This document shows positions 8,019-17,175 of a DNA stretch of 64,000 bases, piece by piece. Within the stretch, counting starts at the first letter, position 1. Every line of letters starts with the position of its first letter. This DNA comes from Falsihalocynthiibacter halioticoli (GTDB lineage Bacteria; Pseudomonadota; Alphaproteobacteria; Rhodobacterales; Rhodobacteraceae), in NCBI RefSeq assembly GCF_025802015.1, contig NZ_JAOYFC010000002.1, positions 124,001 through 188,000 on the forward strand, written 5' to 3'. The translations under genes were made by a program, and so were the position numbers. The notes below the pieces were generated by a model. That model did no database searches and was not told the DNA's origin. It saw only the letters and a list, made by a program, of their open reading frames with translations.

Positions 8019-9773
8019 CTAACTATGCCCTCTACCGCATTCCACATAGCAAGCGAACCAGCTTTCTCCGTTTTTTGCTGTGCCGAGAAGCTGTGGTACT
8101 TCAACTTTCGGTGTCAAAAGAGACAAGTTTGCTGCAGGCACATGCAGGCGAGATTTTCGATTTCCGTTCAGGTCTTGGATCAAGCTTCCAAGCTCAGCTT
8201 CAACACGCCCCGCTGTGTCCCATGTCGATCGAACATGCGGCAGCATGCAATCACGCGGTGAGGCAAAGCCCCCTTCGATCAACTCGAGCTCAACTGCACT
8301 GCGAATACGATGCTTCCTGATGTGACCTGCGCCGTCAAAACTCAGCCAACTCTCAATTATTACATCGTCATAAGGCTGCCATTGTGTGTGCAATACCTTC
8401 TCTGTCAGGCTAATGCGGGTGCTATTTTGCCGTATTTTCCAAGGCCGCCCCACAACATTAACCGCGAGTGAGTTATCAAGCGCAGCCGTATCAAATTGCG
8501 TATCTCGTGCTTCAACACAGAATGGCGCCGCAGTTGAGTAGGCAAATTTCGCGTATTTCTCGGCACCATGTCGAAACATAGGAGCGTCCTGCCCTGCGGA
8601 AAGTACAGTGACCTCACTATCAGCGTTTCGAAGCAAAAAACCTGGCTCCTTTTGAAGCTCAATTTGATCGGCACCGAACGGAAACGGCAACTCCTCTGCC
8701 TGCCAGAAGGGATGCTCGTCAGGGATGGCCAGCAAGAGAAATGTCTTCATGGCCCAGTAAGGAGACCCAGGTGAGTTATAATCCTCTGCCATTTGGGGGT
8801 TGGCATAGCCATAGCCAACAGACAAAATGCCATCACGATCAGAAATCGGCTGCTCTGACCACCAACGTAAGTTCCGCAATACTATCCCTTTGAGCACACC
8901 CCACGGCAAGACCGGATCAGGATCGCACAAAGCGTAGACTCCGAAAAACGCTGTCATGGCAAAGCGATAAGTCATAGAGCGGCCAAAGGCTAGCCCGCGC
9001 CCCTCGCTGTCAAACCATCGCGCAAATTGCGGCGCGAACTGCCTTGCGCGGGCAAGGTGATCGCCCTTATCGGTTTCTGGCGCAAAGTGTTGCAGCAGCA
9101 GGCCGTAAACGTGAAACGCAAATCCGACATAGTGATCAACACGGTTTCCCGGCCCATCCTGGTACCACCCCTGCCCCAGATACAGGGCATCCAACGCGGC
9201 GCGCTCCTGATCGCCACTATCACCTGGTGGGCCATCGCCCGTAGCTCGTAAACCCGCGTCGATCAGCAGACGAAAATACATCCAATTGTTGGGCGAAAAC
9301 TCTCGCGTCCTGGCCTGAAGCAAATAGGCCCGTACCCGCAATTTCGCTGGATCCGACAGCGGTTCCCAAAGTTCATCTTTGGCGACCAGAAGCGCAAACC
9401 CAATTGCCGCTAGCTCCACAAGGCGTTGATCGACATGGTTCAGGTCGCCCCAATATTCCGAATGTTCCGGATTGGTACCGTTCTCAAGCCCTCTGCGATA
9501 AGGCTCCCAATCAATTTCCTTTTCACCACCAGCGTATGCGGCCGCCAATGCCCAAAGCGGGCGAGCAAACCCTTCAAGCTCCGCGGCGCCATGATCAAAT
9601 ATCGCACCCGTCGGTCCAAGCCGAACACGTGCACGCCCTACTGACCGATGCGCCTCAAGCGGTTCCAGTAGACGAAACATAGCCGCAATTAGGTCTGATT
9701 TTGTTTTCAGGCGCTGCCCATGTAGCGGGTTGTGCCTGACATATGGCGCAAGTGCCTTATCAACCGCCATCAC
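8019..9773 (-). CDS. DUF2264 domain protein
   Basis: A 584-residue protein of the DUF2264 family, which is found in polysaccharide-utilisation loci and has no firmly established reaction. The N-terminal two thirds look like an alpha-helical toroid (GFARPLWALAAAYAGG, NNWMYFRLLIDAGLRATG, DGPGNRVDHYVGFAFHVYGLL, FGRSMTYRFAMTAFFGVYAL); the C-terminal part appears beta-rich, recalling lyase-like folds. No signal peptide is seen. It starts with GTG at 9773 or ATG at 9770, immediately after the TRAP permease stop, so the two are translationally coupled. By context it may open or trim an imported unsaturated oligosaccharide; this is inference. Confidence 0.8.
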   Translation of the reverse strand: MMAVDKALAPYVRHNPLHGQRLKTKSDLIAAMFRLLEPLEAHRSVGRARVRLGPTGAIFDHGAAELEGFARPLWALAAAYAGGEKEIDWEPYRRGLENGTNPEHSEYWGDLNHVDQRLVELAAIGFALLVAKDELWEPLSDPAKLRVRAYLLQARTREFSPNNWMYFRLLIDAGLRATGDGPPGDSGDQERAALDALYLGQGWYQDGPGNRVDHYVGFAFHVYGLLLQHFAPETDKGDHLARARQFAPQFARWFDSEGRGLAFGRSMTYRFAMTAFFGVYALCDPDPVLPWGVLKGIVLRNLRWWSEQPISDRDGILSVGYGYANPQMAEDYNSPGSPYWAMKTFLLLAIPDEHPFWQAEELPFPFGADQIELQKEPGFLLRNADSEVTVLSAGQDAPMFRHGAEKYAKFAYSTAAPFCVEARDTQFDTAALDNSLAVNVVGRPWKIRQNSTRISLTEKVLHTQWQPYDDVIIESWLSFDGAGHIRKHRIRSAVELELIEGGFASPRDCMLPHVRSTWDTAGRVEAELGSLIQDLNGNRKSRLHVPAANLSLLTPKVEVPQLLGTAKNGESWFACYVECGRGHS

Positions 9774-11729
9774 CTACAACCCGAATAGCGTTGGCAGCGC
9801 CAAACTGATTGCCGGAACGAATGTAATAAGCAACAACCCAGCAGCCTGAAGCGCAAAGATGGGCAACAACGGTCCGATTACTTTACTGATGGGTTCACCG
9901 CTAATCGAACAGGACACAAATAAGACGGTACCAACCGGCGGCGTCACGAGGCCAAGTGCGAGGTTATAAATCAGAATTACACCAAAATGTACCGGATCAA
10001 CACCAAGTTCTGTTACGATTGGATAGAAAATCGGCGTAAAGATCAGCATTGCCGGTGACATATCCATAAATACCCCGACAACCAACAAAATCAGGTTGAT
10101 CATCAGCAGAATGACGATGAAATTGTCGCTGACGGACGTCATCAACACGCGCACAGTCTCGGGGATCGAGGCGAATGTCATCGACCAGCTCATCATCGTC
10201 GAGGCTGCAATCAAGAACAAGATTGCGCCCGTAACGATTGAGGTATCGCGCAGGATTTCAAAGAGCTTGCGCAAATTGAGGCCACGATAAACCAGCGCAA
10301 GCATGAGACTATAAACAACCGCGATGCCTGACCCTTCGATGGCGGTAAACGCGCCGCCGAGAATACCCGAGATCACGATTACAACCAACATGAGGCTTGG
10401 GGCTGCGCGCATAAACAGTCGCATGGTTTCTGCGCGGGATGGCTTGTCGGACTCAGCTTCGTAGCCGTGTTTTTTGGCATACCAATAAGCAACCAACATA
10501 ACCGAAAGCCCCATGATAATGCCCGGCAAATACCCTGCCATAAACAAGGCAATAATAGACGCCCCACCACCTGTAATCAGAGAATAAACAATCAACGCAC
10601 CGGACGGCGGTATCAACATTCCGGATGGCGCCGATGCGGCGTTCACCGCCGTGGTCATTGCCATATTGTACCCTTTTTCACGGGCCACCGGATTGATGAT
10701 ACCACCAATCGCCGTCGCCGAAGCAATGCCGGACCCTGAAAGCGTCCCGAAAAGCATATTTGCAAGCACATTGGTTTGCCAAAGGCTTCCGGGAATACGC
10801 CCCCCCAAAAGCATCGCAAAATCAATCAAACGCCGAGCGAGGCCAGTGGCGTTCATGATATTGCCCGCCAGAATAAAGAACGGCAGAGCCAGAAATCCAA
10901 AACTATCAAGGCCGTTGAACATTGTTTCGCCAACGGTTGGCATCATCACATCAAGATCGATCTGAAGGCCAAGCGTAAGAACACCAGCAAAGGCAAGCCC
11001 AATCGCAATTGGCGCGCCGATGATTAGAAAAACAACGAAAGTCGTGAATAGAACAATCGTAGAGGTCAATTCCAAAGAGGAATAGACGTGCTCTGACATC
11101 CAATCAGATTGCCAAAGCGTCACAATACACGCCCCAAAGATAGCAACTATAAGCGTTGCAATTGCAAGCTGCCCAAAGGTAGCCCCTTCTGTCGGCGCAG
11201 GAGCTTGAGGATCACGCGGTACGATACCGAGTTGACACAAGACCCGGATCGTTTCCGCAATCAGGATCATGGCACCGCAAATGATCAACACAGACTGCAA
11301 CCAGCCAACGGGAATCTGTGTCATCGGGGTCAACATTTTACTGTTGGCAACAAAGCTTGTGGAGCCGCCCCAAATCAGGATGGCGCCGAATATCATCGAA
11401 AGTTCGGAGTTAATGAACCGCAAAATCTTCTGCGGCACCGGCGGCAATACATCAATCAACAGCGGCAAACTCATATGCCGCCCGCCAACAAAGCAATACC
11501 CCGCCGCTATCATCCCCAACCAGATCAGAGAAAAGCGCAAGAATTCCTCGGAATACATGCTTGGGATATTCAGCAAATAACGGGATGCAACCTGCCAAGA
11601 GATCGCAACGACCATGAGGGCCAAAAGGATCGCAAGAAACAACGCGATCGCACCTTCGACAGCCCGCCCAACCTTGATAATCGCAGGTGTTGTATTCCCG
11701 CCTGCTAATGATTGCGCAGGATTTTCCAT
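9774..11729 (-). CDS. TRAP transporter fused small and large permease (DctQ-DctM)
   Basis: A 651-residue membrane protein that joins the small four-helix DctQ domain (about residues 20-165) to the large DctM domain (about 190-651). TRAP systems use a sodium or proton gradient to import organic acids handed over by a periplasmic binding protein. DctM marks include LALPFFILAGNIMNATGLARRL, GSGIASATAIGGI, PPSGALIVYSLITGGGA and NLALGLVTPPVGTVLF. The start has a strong GGAGGGGG ribosome site. The fused layout is a known TRAP variant. The binding protein lies just upstream, and the gene context points to a uronide or unsaturated oligouronide as substrate. Confidence 0.95.
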   Translation of the reverse strand: MENPAQSLAGGNTTPAIIKVGRAVEGAIALFLAILLALMVVAISWQVASRYLLNIPSMYSEEFLRFSLIWLGMIAAGYCFVGGRHMSLPLLIDVLPPVPQKILRFINSELSMIFGAILIWGGSTSFVANSKMLTPMTQIPVGWLQSVLIICGAMILIAETIRVLCQLGIVPRDPQAPAPTEGATFGQLAIATLIVAIFGACIVTLWQSDWMSEHVYSSLELTSTIVLFTTFVVFLIIGAPIAIGLAFAGVLTLGLQIDLDVMMPTVGETMFNGLDSFGFLALPFFILAGNIMNATGLARRLIDFAMLLGGRIPGSLWQTNVLANMLFGTLSGSGIASATAIGGIINPVAREKGYNMAMTTAVNAASAPSGMLIPPSGALIVYSLITGGGASIIALFMAGYLPGIIMGLSVMLVAYWYAKKHGYEAESDKPSRAETMRLFMRAAPSLMLVVIVISGILGGAFTAIEGSGIAVVYSLMLALVYRGLNLRKLFEILRDTSIVTGAILFLIAASTMMSWSMTFASIPETVRVLMTSVSDNFIVILLMINLILLVVGVFMDMSPAMLIFTPIFYPIVTELGVDPVHFGVILIYNLALGLVTPPVGTVLFVSCSISGEPISKVIGPLLPIFALQAAGLLLITFVPAISLALPTLFGL

Positions 11730-11754
11730 GATGCCCCCTCCACGGTAGTAAACC

Positions 11755-11778
11755 CCGCCGCCCGTTTTCGGGCGACGG
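11755..11778 (-). promoter_or_regulatory. Intercistronic hairpin between TRAP binding protein and permease genes
   Basis: CCGCCGCCCG (11755-11764) and CGGGCGACGG (11769-11778) form a stem with one mismatch around a TTTT loop. There is no T-run in the minus direction. In such operons a hairpin here commonly stabilises the upstream binding-protein message, so that this protein is made in excess over the permease; that role is inferred. Confidence 0.55.
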
Positions 11779-11787
11779 GAAAGTATA

Positions 11788-12777
11788 TTAGAACTCGCGG
11801 TTCTCGATTGCGAAGATCGCTTCGATCAAAGGACGTTTTGCCTCGTCAGCGCGAGCATTTTCATACATCGGACGCACCGCTTCGATAAAGGGAGCAGTAT
11901 CGACTTCGATAACTTGAACGCCCATTTCGTCAACAGCTTTCTGAAGATCAGCCGCTTCGCTTGCATCAGAGAATTCAACCGACTTCAGGCTGATTTTCTG
12001 GAACTCTTCCTGAACGATCTCAAGATCAGCAGGGTCAAGGCTCTCAACAAAACGGTTCGACGTCACAACAAAGTCCGTAAGTCGAGTCTGGTTAGTAAGA
12101 AGTGCGTATTTTGCGACCTCACCGAATTGCGCAACATAGAGCCCCGCAAGACCACCCTCGGCACCATCAACGATCCCTTGCTGCAGTCCGGCATATAGCT
12201 CGCCAAATGGCAACGGTGTTGGTACTGCACCAAACAACGACAGCATTTCCATATAAGTTGGGCTCGCGATTGCACGCAGCTTCAGACCCTGAATATCCTC
12301 GAAGCTCTCAACAGGCTCTGTTGTGTAAATCGAGCGGAACCCCGAAGAGATAAAGCCTAGCGGAACAACATTGTGCTCTGCTGTAGCATCAAACAGCGCT
12401 TGCTGGACTTCTGGAGCTGTCATGACTTCGGCATATTCCTCGGATGTACGGAATACGTATGGAAGGTTCATAACCCCAACAGCCGATGCAACATTCTCAA
12501 GTGTACCGGAGTTTACAAGACCCGCATCGATAACGCCGCGCTGGATTTGCTGGAAGTACTGGCCCTGATCGCCAAGTACACCGTCATTAAACATACGAAA
12601 TTCAACACGCCCTTCTGTGCGCTCTGCAACTGCGCCCGCAAATTCGGCAAGCAATTGGCCCGCGGTGCTGTTGTCGGACACGTTTGTTGCCAAACGATAG
12701 GTGTCTGCCATAGCAGTAGTAGAAGCCAAAGACGCGACCAAAGTGCCGGCTGCAGCCAAACGGGTAAACATAGTCAT
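11788..12777 (-). CDS. TRAP transporter solute-binding protein (DctP family)
   Basis: A 329-residue periplasmic protein, first gene of the minus-strand uronide operon. The start at 12777 is chosen because AGGAGGAAAT lies just before it; a longer frame to 12804 would run into an operator-like palindrome. The signal peptide is MTMFTRLAAAGTLVASLAST ending at AMADTY. DctP features are GQYFQQIQRGVIDAGLVNSG, the carboxylate-binding arginine region GLKLRAIASPTYMEML, and PLPFGELYAGLQQGIVDGAEG. The arginine in KLRAIAS would bind the substrate's carboxylate, consistent with a uronide ligand. Confidence 0.93.
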   Translation of the reverse strand: MTMFTRLAAAGTLVASLASTTAMADTYRLATNVSDNSTAGQLLAEFAGAVAERTEGRVEFRMFNDGVLGDQGQYFQQIQRGVIDAGLVNSGTLENVASAVGVMNLPYVFRTSEEYAEVMTAPEVQQALFDATAEHNVVPLGFISSGFRSIYTTEPVESFEDIQGLKLRAIASPTYMEMLSLFGAVPTPLPFGELYAGLQQGIVDGAEGGLAGLYVAQFGEVAKYALLTNQTRLTDFVVTSNRFVESLDPADLEIVQEEFQKISLKSVEFSDASEAADLQKAVDEMGVQVIEVDTAPFIEAVRPMYENARADEAKRPLIEAIFAIENREF

Positions 12778-12987
12778 GGTATTTCCTCCTGTAGCGCGGC
12801 GCACGCGAAACTTTCGCTTCGATCCGCACAGCCGCCTCCCATTTCAACACGTAATTTTTGCGAGTTTTGTAACGTTCTCGCATCATTTCGATGACCCTAG
12901 TTACGAAGTTCGTCACACTTCGTCAAGAAACTTTCTTACTTGACGAAACATTCGAAAAGAGAGAAACAGCATTTCGGAGGACGAAAA
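12778..12987. promoter_or_regulatory. Divergent regulatory region with LacI-type operators
   Basis: A 210-base spacer between the TRAP operon and the GH88 gene. It holds a perfect 13-base odd palindrome GCGAAACTTTCGC at 12805-12817, a second perfect one AAGAAACTTTCTT at 12925-12937, and a one-mismatch copy CGAAACATTCG at 12944-12954. A separate inverted pair, CGTCAAG (12921-12927) and CTTGACG (12939-12945), encloses the second palindrome. The same core occurs before lacI. Together these fit repression of both divergent promoters by the LacI protein encoded at 14302. Confidence 0.65.
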
Positions 12988-14178
12988 ATGAGCGACACAC
13001 AAAAGACTTCATATTTCTCAGGCGCATCCGATGCGAATGCCGAGGGTAATCCCACTTACGAGGCTGCTCTCCTGCGCTGTGTTGAGCGTCTGAGAGAGGT
13101 CTTGCCGAAGGCAGGGCTGCGCAACCCCAAGATCGGGCGTGCCGATAATACGTGGATCTGGTGCGATGGCCCGGATTGGGTCATGGGCTTTCTCTCCGGA
13201 CAGCTGTGGCTCGCCCACCAACTTACTGGTGACACTACATTTTCCGCCGCTGCCCGCGCCCGCCGCGGCGCCTTCCGCCAAATGCTAGATGATCGCAAAG
13301 CACGCGACCATGACCTCGGATTCGTTTACTCTCTCTCCTCTGTCGCCGAGTGGCAGATGACGGGTGACAAAACCGCACGCGACATGGGAATCGAAGCCGC
13401 CCGCGCGCTTGTCGCTCGGTTCCGCGAGGACGGACAATATATACAAGCTTGGAACCCCGTCGGCCCTCATGATCGTGAGCAAGCTCGATTCGCCAATGGG
13501 CGTATGATCGCGGACACGATCCAAAATCTGGCGCTCCTTCATTGGGCCCACCGCGAAACCGGAATCACCGATTTTCGCGAAGTGGCAGACCTTCACGAGG
13601 CAACATCACTGCGCTTTCTCGTTCGCGCTGACGATACAACGTTCCACACCTATACATTCGACCCAGCCACCGGAGAGCCCCTCCGCGGTGAAACGCACCA
13701 AGGATATGCGGACGATTCCTGCTGGGCGCGCGGACAGGCTTGGCTCATTCACGGTTTTGCCAATTGTTACCGGCTAACAGGGCGTATTTCGGCGTTAGAC
13801 GCTGCCCGCCGTCTCGCAGCAAAATTCGAAGGATTGTTAGGAGATAGCGCCGTTCCGGTTTGGGATTTCGCCCTGCCCGCCAACGGATCACACCCAATCG
13901 ACAGCTCAGCTTCAGCAGTCACCGCCGCTGGCGCATTCATGTTGGCAGATTTGGTTCCCGCCGAAGAAGCACCACGCTGGAAAGCTTTTGGGCATCGCCT
14001 TCTGGATGGGTTACTTGAGGAATGTGACCTCACCAATATTAAAGGAGCGCAAGGCCTCCTTGGGCATGGGGCTGGACATGTTCCGGCAGGCCGTGAAGAT
14101 GCAATGCTTCCTTATGGCGATTACTATTTCATGGAAGCCCTGATGCGAGCTCAAGGCCACAAAGCGTTCTTCTGGTAG
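12988..14178 (+). CDS. Unsaturated glucuronyl/galacturonyl hydrolase (GH88)
   Basis: A 396-residue glycoside hydrolase of family 88, which hydrates the double bond of an unsaturated uronic acid at the non-reducing end of an oligosaccharide and so releases 4-deoxy-5-keto-uronate. The two acidic residues known from the family are visible as D109 (DHDLGF) and D176 (GRMIADTIQN). Other marks are SGQLWLAHQLTGD, QGYADDSCWARGQAWLIHGF and DYYFMEALMRAQ. The start is set by GGAGG seven bases before ATG 12988. No signal peptide is present, so it acts in the cytoplasm on imported sugar. Its product is the substrate of KduI in the divergent operon. Confidence 0.93.
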   Translation: MSDTQKTSYFSGASDANAEGNPTYEAALLRCVERLREVLPKAGLRNPKIGRADNTWIWCDGPDWVMGFLSGQLWLAHQLTGDTTFSAAARARRGAFRQMLDDRKARDHDLGFVYSLSSVAEWQMTGDKTARDMGIEAARALVARFREDGQYIQAWNPVGPHDREQARFANGRMIADTIQNLALLHWAHRETGITDFREVADLHEATSLRFLVRADDTTFHTYTFDPATGEPLRGETHQGYADDSCWARGQAWLIHGFANCYRLTGRISALDAARRLAAKFEGLLGDSAVPVWDFALPANGSHPIDSSASAVTAAGAFMLADLVPAEEAPRWKAFGHRLLDGLLEECDLTNIKGAQGLLGHGAGHVPAGREDAMLPYGDYYFMEALMRAQGHKAFFW

Positions 14179-14203
14179 TACGACAGATATTCAGAACGCC
14201 GCT

Positions 14204-14216
14204 ACGAAAGTTTCGT
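14204..14216. promoter_or_regulatory. LacI-type operator upstream of lacI
   Basis: The perfect 13-base palindrome ACGAAAGTTTCGT shares its 11-base core, in inverted orientation, with the site at 12806-12816. It lies 85 bases before the regulator's GTG start and 25 bases after the GH88 stop, so it probably mediates autoregulation. Confidence 0.65.
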
Positions 14217-14301
14217 TTGCCTCTCGTGGCGATGTCCTGCTACCCAGTAAGGGATTGTAAATACAGGTTTCAACCGCGTTTATCACAGGAAAGACCCTAC
14301 C

Positions 14302-15321
14302 GTGGCCACATCCCGAACGACCAATCCAACTCTTAAGGATATCGCCAAAGCAGCCGGTGTCTCTGTGGCCGCGGTTTCCAAGGTCTTAAATAACCGCGAG
14401 GGCGTCGGCGAAGACACACGCCAGCGCATCCTGACCACAATTGATGAACTTGGCTATAACGGGCGCGCGGGTCGTGACTCCATCGTCGGCAGCGCGACCA
14501 TCTTGACTTTAGAGCAATACGTTACCAACGATGCGTTCTACGGTGAAATTCTAGAGTCTGTAAAAGCCGCCAGCCTGCGCTCGGGGTTGGATATCGGGAT
14601 TTCAGTATATCGCAGTGCAACAGACATGCGCGTGGCCGTAGAGAAAAGCACCGTCGGCGGACCACTTATGCTTATGGGAGTCGACCAACCCGATATCGTT
14701 GACGCTGTGATTGACCGCGGTTTGACAGGTGTGATCGTGAACGGCATGGATCGCTCAATGCAACTCACCAGCGTTTCGCCGGATTATCATTTCGGCGCCG
14801 CACTTGCGACGCAACACCTTATTTCTCTCGGGCACAAAGACATTCTTCACGTTACACACCCCTACCGTGAATCAATCAGGCGACGCATTGATGGATTCCG
14901 AAATGCACTCGAAGAAGCCGGTATTGCATTCAACCCCGAGCAACATATCCTTGACCTCGGAGCGCCTCAGAATATTTCACTCGCAGCGCGAGATATCGTG
15001 CTGCAGAGGCTCAAGCACGAGCCCGTTCCTACAGCAATTTTCTGTATGAACGACATGGTCGCACTCGGCGCCATGCAAGCGGCACAGAGCTTGGGCCTAT
15101 CTGTTCCTGACGATATTTCTATTGTTGGCTTTGACGGGCTTTCAATAGGTGAGTACGCGACACCGCCGCTTACCTCTGTTCAAACCAACCGTGCGTCTCT
15201 TGGTGAAATTGGTGTGAGCCTCTTGGTCGAGCGCATCAACCAGCCCACCGCCGCAGTTCAGCGCGTGACAACAGGCGGCAAACTGATCGTGCGCCGTTCA
15301 TCAACTACGTCGCCAAGGTAA
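14302..15321 (+). CDS. LacI family transcriptional regulator of the uronide island
   Basis: A 339-residue regulator with an N-terminal LacI helix-turn-helix (LKDIAKAAGVSVAAVSKVLN, hinge near LGYNGRAG) and a periplasmic-binding-protein-like sensor domain (IFCMNDMVALGAMQAAQSLG, DDISIVGFDGLSIGEYATPP LTSV region). The start is GTG at 14302. It is encoded directly after the GH88 gene in the same direction. Odd-centred palindromes before lacI, before GH88 and before the TRAP operon fit the kind of site LacI proteins bind. The likely inducer is an intermediate of unsaturated uronate breakdown; that is inference. Confidence 0.9.
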   Translation: MATSRTTNPTLKDIAKAAGVSVAAVSKVLNNREGVGEDTRQRILTTIDELGYNGRAGRDSIVGSATILTLEQYVTNDAFYGEILESVKAASLRSGLDIGISVYRSATDMRVAVEKSTVGGPLMLMGVDQPDIVDAVIDRGLTGVIVNGMDRSMQLTSVSPDYHFGAALATQHLISLGHKDILHVTHPYRESIRRRIDGFRNALEEAGIAFNPEQHILDLGAPQNISLAARDIVLQRLKHEPVPTAIFCMNDMVALGAMQAAQSLGLSVPDDISIVGFDGLSIGEYATPPLTSVQTNRASLGEIGVSLLVERINQPTAAVQRVTTGGKLIVRRSSTTSPR

Positions 15322-15401
15322 GAAACGGATTAGGCCCACCAAGGCTCGTATGTAAGTTTGGTTTCTAAAACGGCACAAGCAGCGGCCTTGACCGGAACCG
15401 A

Positions 15402-15905
15402 TCACATTCGAGCAAAAGAAGACGGTGGCCTTCCGCAGCTACTGCGGAAGGCGCGGCTAAAATTCTGCGCACTCTCATAGCCAAGATAAGTTGCAACATC
15501 CTGAACAGACCATGCTTCGTCTTTCAGAAGACACTTTGCTGTTTCGGTTCGCACTTGATTACCCAAGACCCGAAAGTTGGTGCCCTCTGTTCTCAAGCCG
15601 CCGCTGCAAGGCTCTTGCTCCAATATCTAAAGTGTGAGCCGCATCCTCAAGTCTGATATCATCATTGGCGATTTGAAGCATTATGATGCAAAAAATAATT
15701 CTGAGAAACTTTTGGGAAGCGTCTCTGAGCGCTCCAGAACAACATCGTTCAGCGTAGTGCCCAAAGCATCGGCAGAACTAGCAGATTTTTTCATCTCAGT
15801 TTGACGAAACCTGATTTTAAGCCGATCGCTTCCCCACACGATTTGGCAACCAAACGTATCTGCAATAGTTTCATGATCTTTGGGACGAGGAAGATTGCAG
15901 GTAAT
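15402..15905 (-). pseudogene. Broken AraC family regulator (AraC arabinose-binding-domain type)
   Basis: Remains of an AraC regulator are spread over three minus-strand frames. From about 15903 one frame reads ITCNLPRPKDHETIADTFG and runs into the LND/VVLERSE segment, typical of the end of the AraC ligand-binding domain. After a stop, a second frame gives MLQIANDDIRLEDAAHTLDI and GARALQRRL, the first DNA-binding helix-turn-helix. A third gives TEGTNFRVLGNQVRTETAK and LGYESAQNFSRAFRSS, the second helix-turn-helix, ending at 15402. At least two frameshifts separate these, and the N-terminal half is missing or too decayed to see. It lies head to head with the broken DUF1254 gene. Confidence 0.8.
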
Positions 15906-16143
15906 CCGAAGAGGGCGTCAAGCGTTCCCGAGGTAATGCCTAAAGATAATGAAGACCGACAAGACCGTAAATCAACCGAAGGATTGCTCGGAGCCGACAA
16001 ACGAGATTGCAAACAGGAAGAGCGCGCGGCCTCATAATTGAGGTATCCTAGGTTTCTTGAAGAAAACTTCGAGAAGGAAACTGTTCGCATCGTCGCTGTT
16101 CGGAGAAACGGCCGCACCAACCGAACCAGACGAAAGAGAAACA

Positions 16144-17175
16144 ATGAAGATCAACCTTATGCTGTCCGCAACAGCTATGTCATTGGCAATGCCTGCGTTT
16201 GCTCAGGACTACGCTGCCGATGTTCCTGAGAATGTTCTGACGCCGGATGTCGTGGAAACACAAACCCTTGGAGCCATAGTGTTTTTTGACAGGATGCCGA
16301 ATGCAGATACGTCGAGAAGGTTCTTGACAATCTGGACCTAATACGCACAACCACTGCTTTCTTGGATGGTATGAAAATTGCATCTCTACACGGCATTTGA
16401 ATACATGGCCGATATCGGCGCACTCGGAGCGGACAAAGGTAAAGGTGGGAAGTATCTTCCGCTGCACAATGACGATGAAACGCCAGTAACAGAAGGCTAT
16501 TTCGAGCTGCGGACCAAGACCTACGAGCATTGGCTGTTGTTGCAACGCTCTCCTGAATCTTACGGAAGCGCCGAGGGGCCGGTTACCGAAATCAAGGATG
16601 GCCTAAATGTCTATTCATACGCCAACGCCGAAAACCCTCCAGAAGAAACCTTCATCAATATCTCGGGCGTGCAGCACAACACTGTGCGTACCAACAATGC
16701 AGACTTCTTTGAGGAAGTCCACATTGAATTGGAATACAACCCCGAAAGCGCGTTCGCGCCCGAAGTCCTTGGCACTTTTGCCTCAATCGGCTTGAAAAAA
16801 AGGTGAGCCATTTGAGCCCGATGAACGCATGCACTCGATCATGACGAAGGCCGCTCGTATCGCGAATGCCACCGCGCGAGCGATTACTTATGCGTCACGT
16901 AACCAAGGCGTTAACTTCTACGAAGATCGCCAATGGAATTCGCCCTTTCACGCCAAAGCTACGAGTTCCTCCAGGATGGTGCCCGCATTCTAGATGACCG
17001 CACCTATTTCTCCTACATGGCAGCTACACTATCTACGTCGGCCCCAAGGCGCCTGAAGGCTGGAAAAACAACTGTCCCTGTCAAAAGCTTCAACGTCATG
17101 ATGCGACTCTACGGCCTTCTGGAGCCGTGGTTTGATAAGAACTGGAAATCGGGCGACTTTGAACTGGTAGCGTAG
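16144..17175 (+). pseudogene. Broken DUF1254/DUF1214 family gene
   Basis: The gene begins with a signal peptide (MKINLMLSATAMSLAMPAFA) and TLGAIVFFDRMPNADT, then shifts frame to VEKVLDNLDLIRTTTAFLDG near 16315. A further break near 16385 has also lost roughly 70 codons of the DUF1254 domain. The frame 16385-16806 reads ADIGALGADKGKGGKYLPL to FASIGLKK. A run of seven A residues then shifts into GEPFEPDERMHSIMTKAARI, then SYEFLQDGARILDDRTYFSY, and finally FNVMMRLYGLLEPWFDKNWK, the normal family C terminus. With five or more frame breaks and an internal deletion, this is a true pseudogene rather than a sequencing error. Confidence 0.88.

Noticed and set aside
15801..16037. 78-residue plus-strand open frame between the two pseudogenes
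   Set aside because: The opposite strand carries recognisable AraC ligand-domain remnants; the plus-strand frame has no features of its own.
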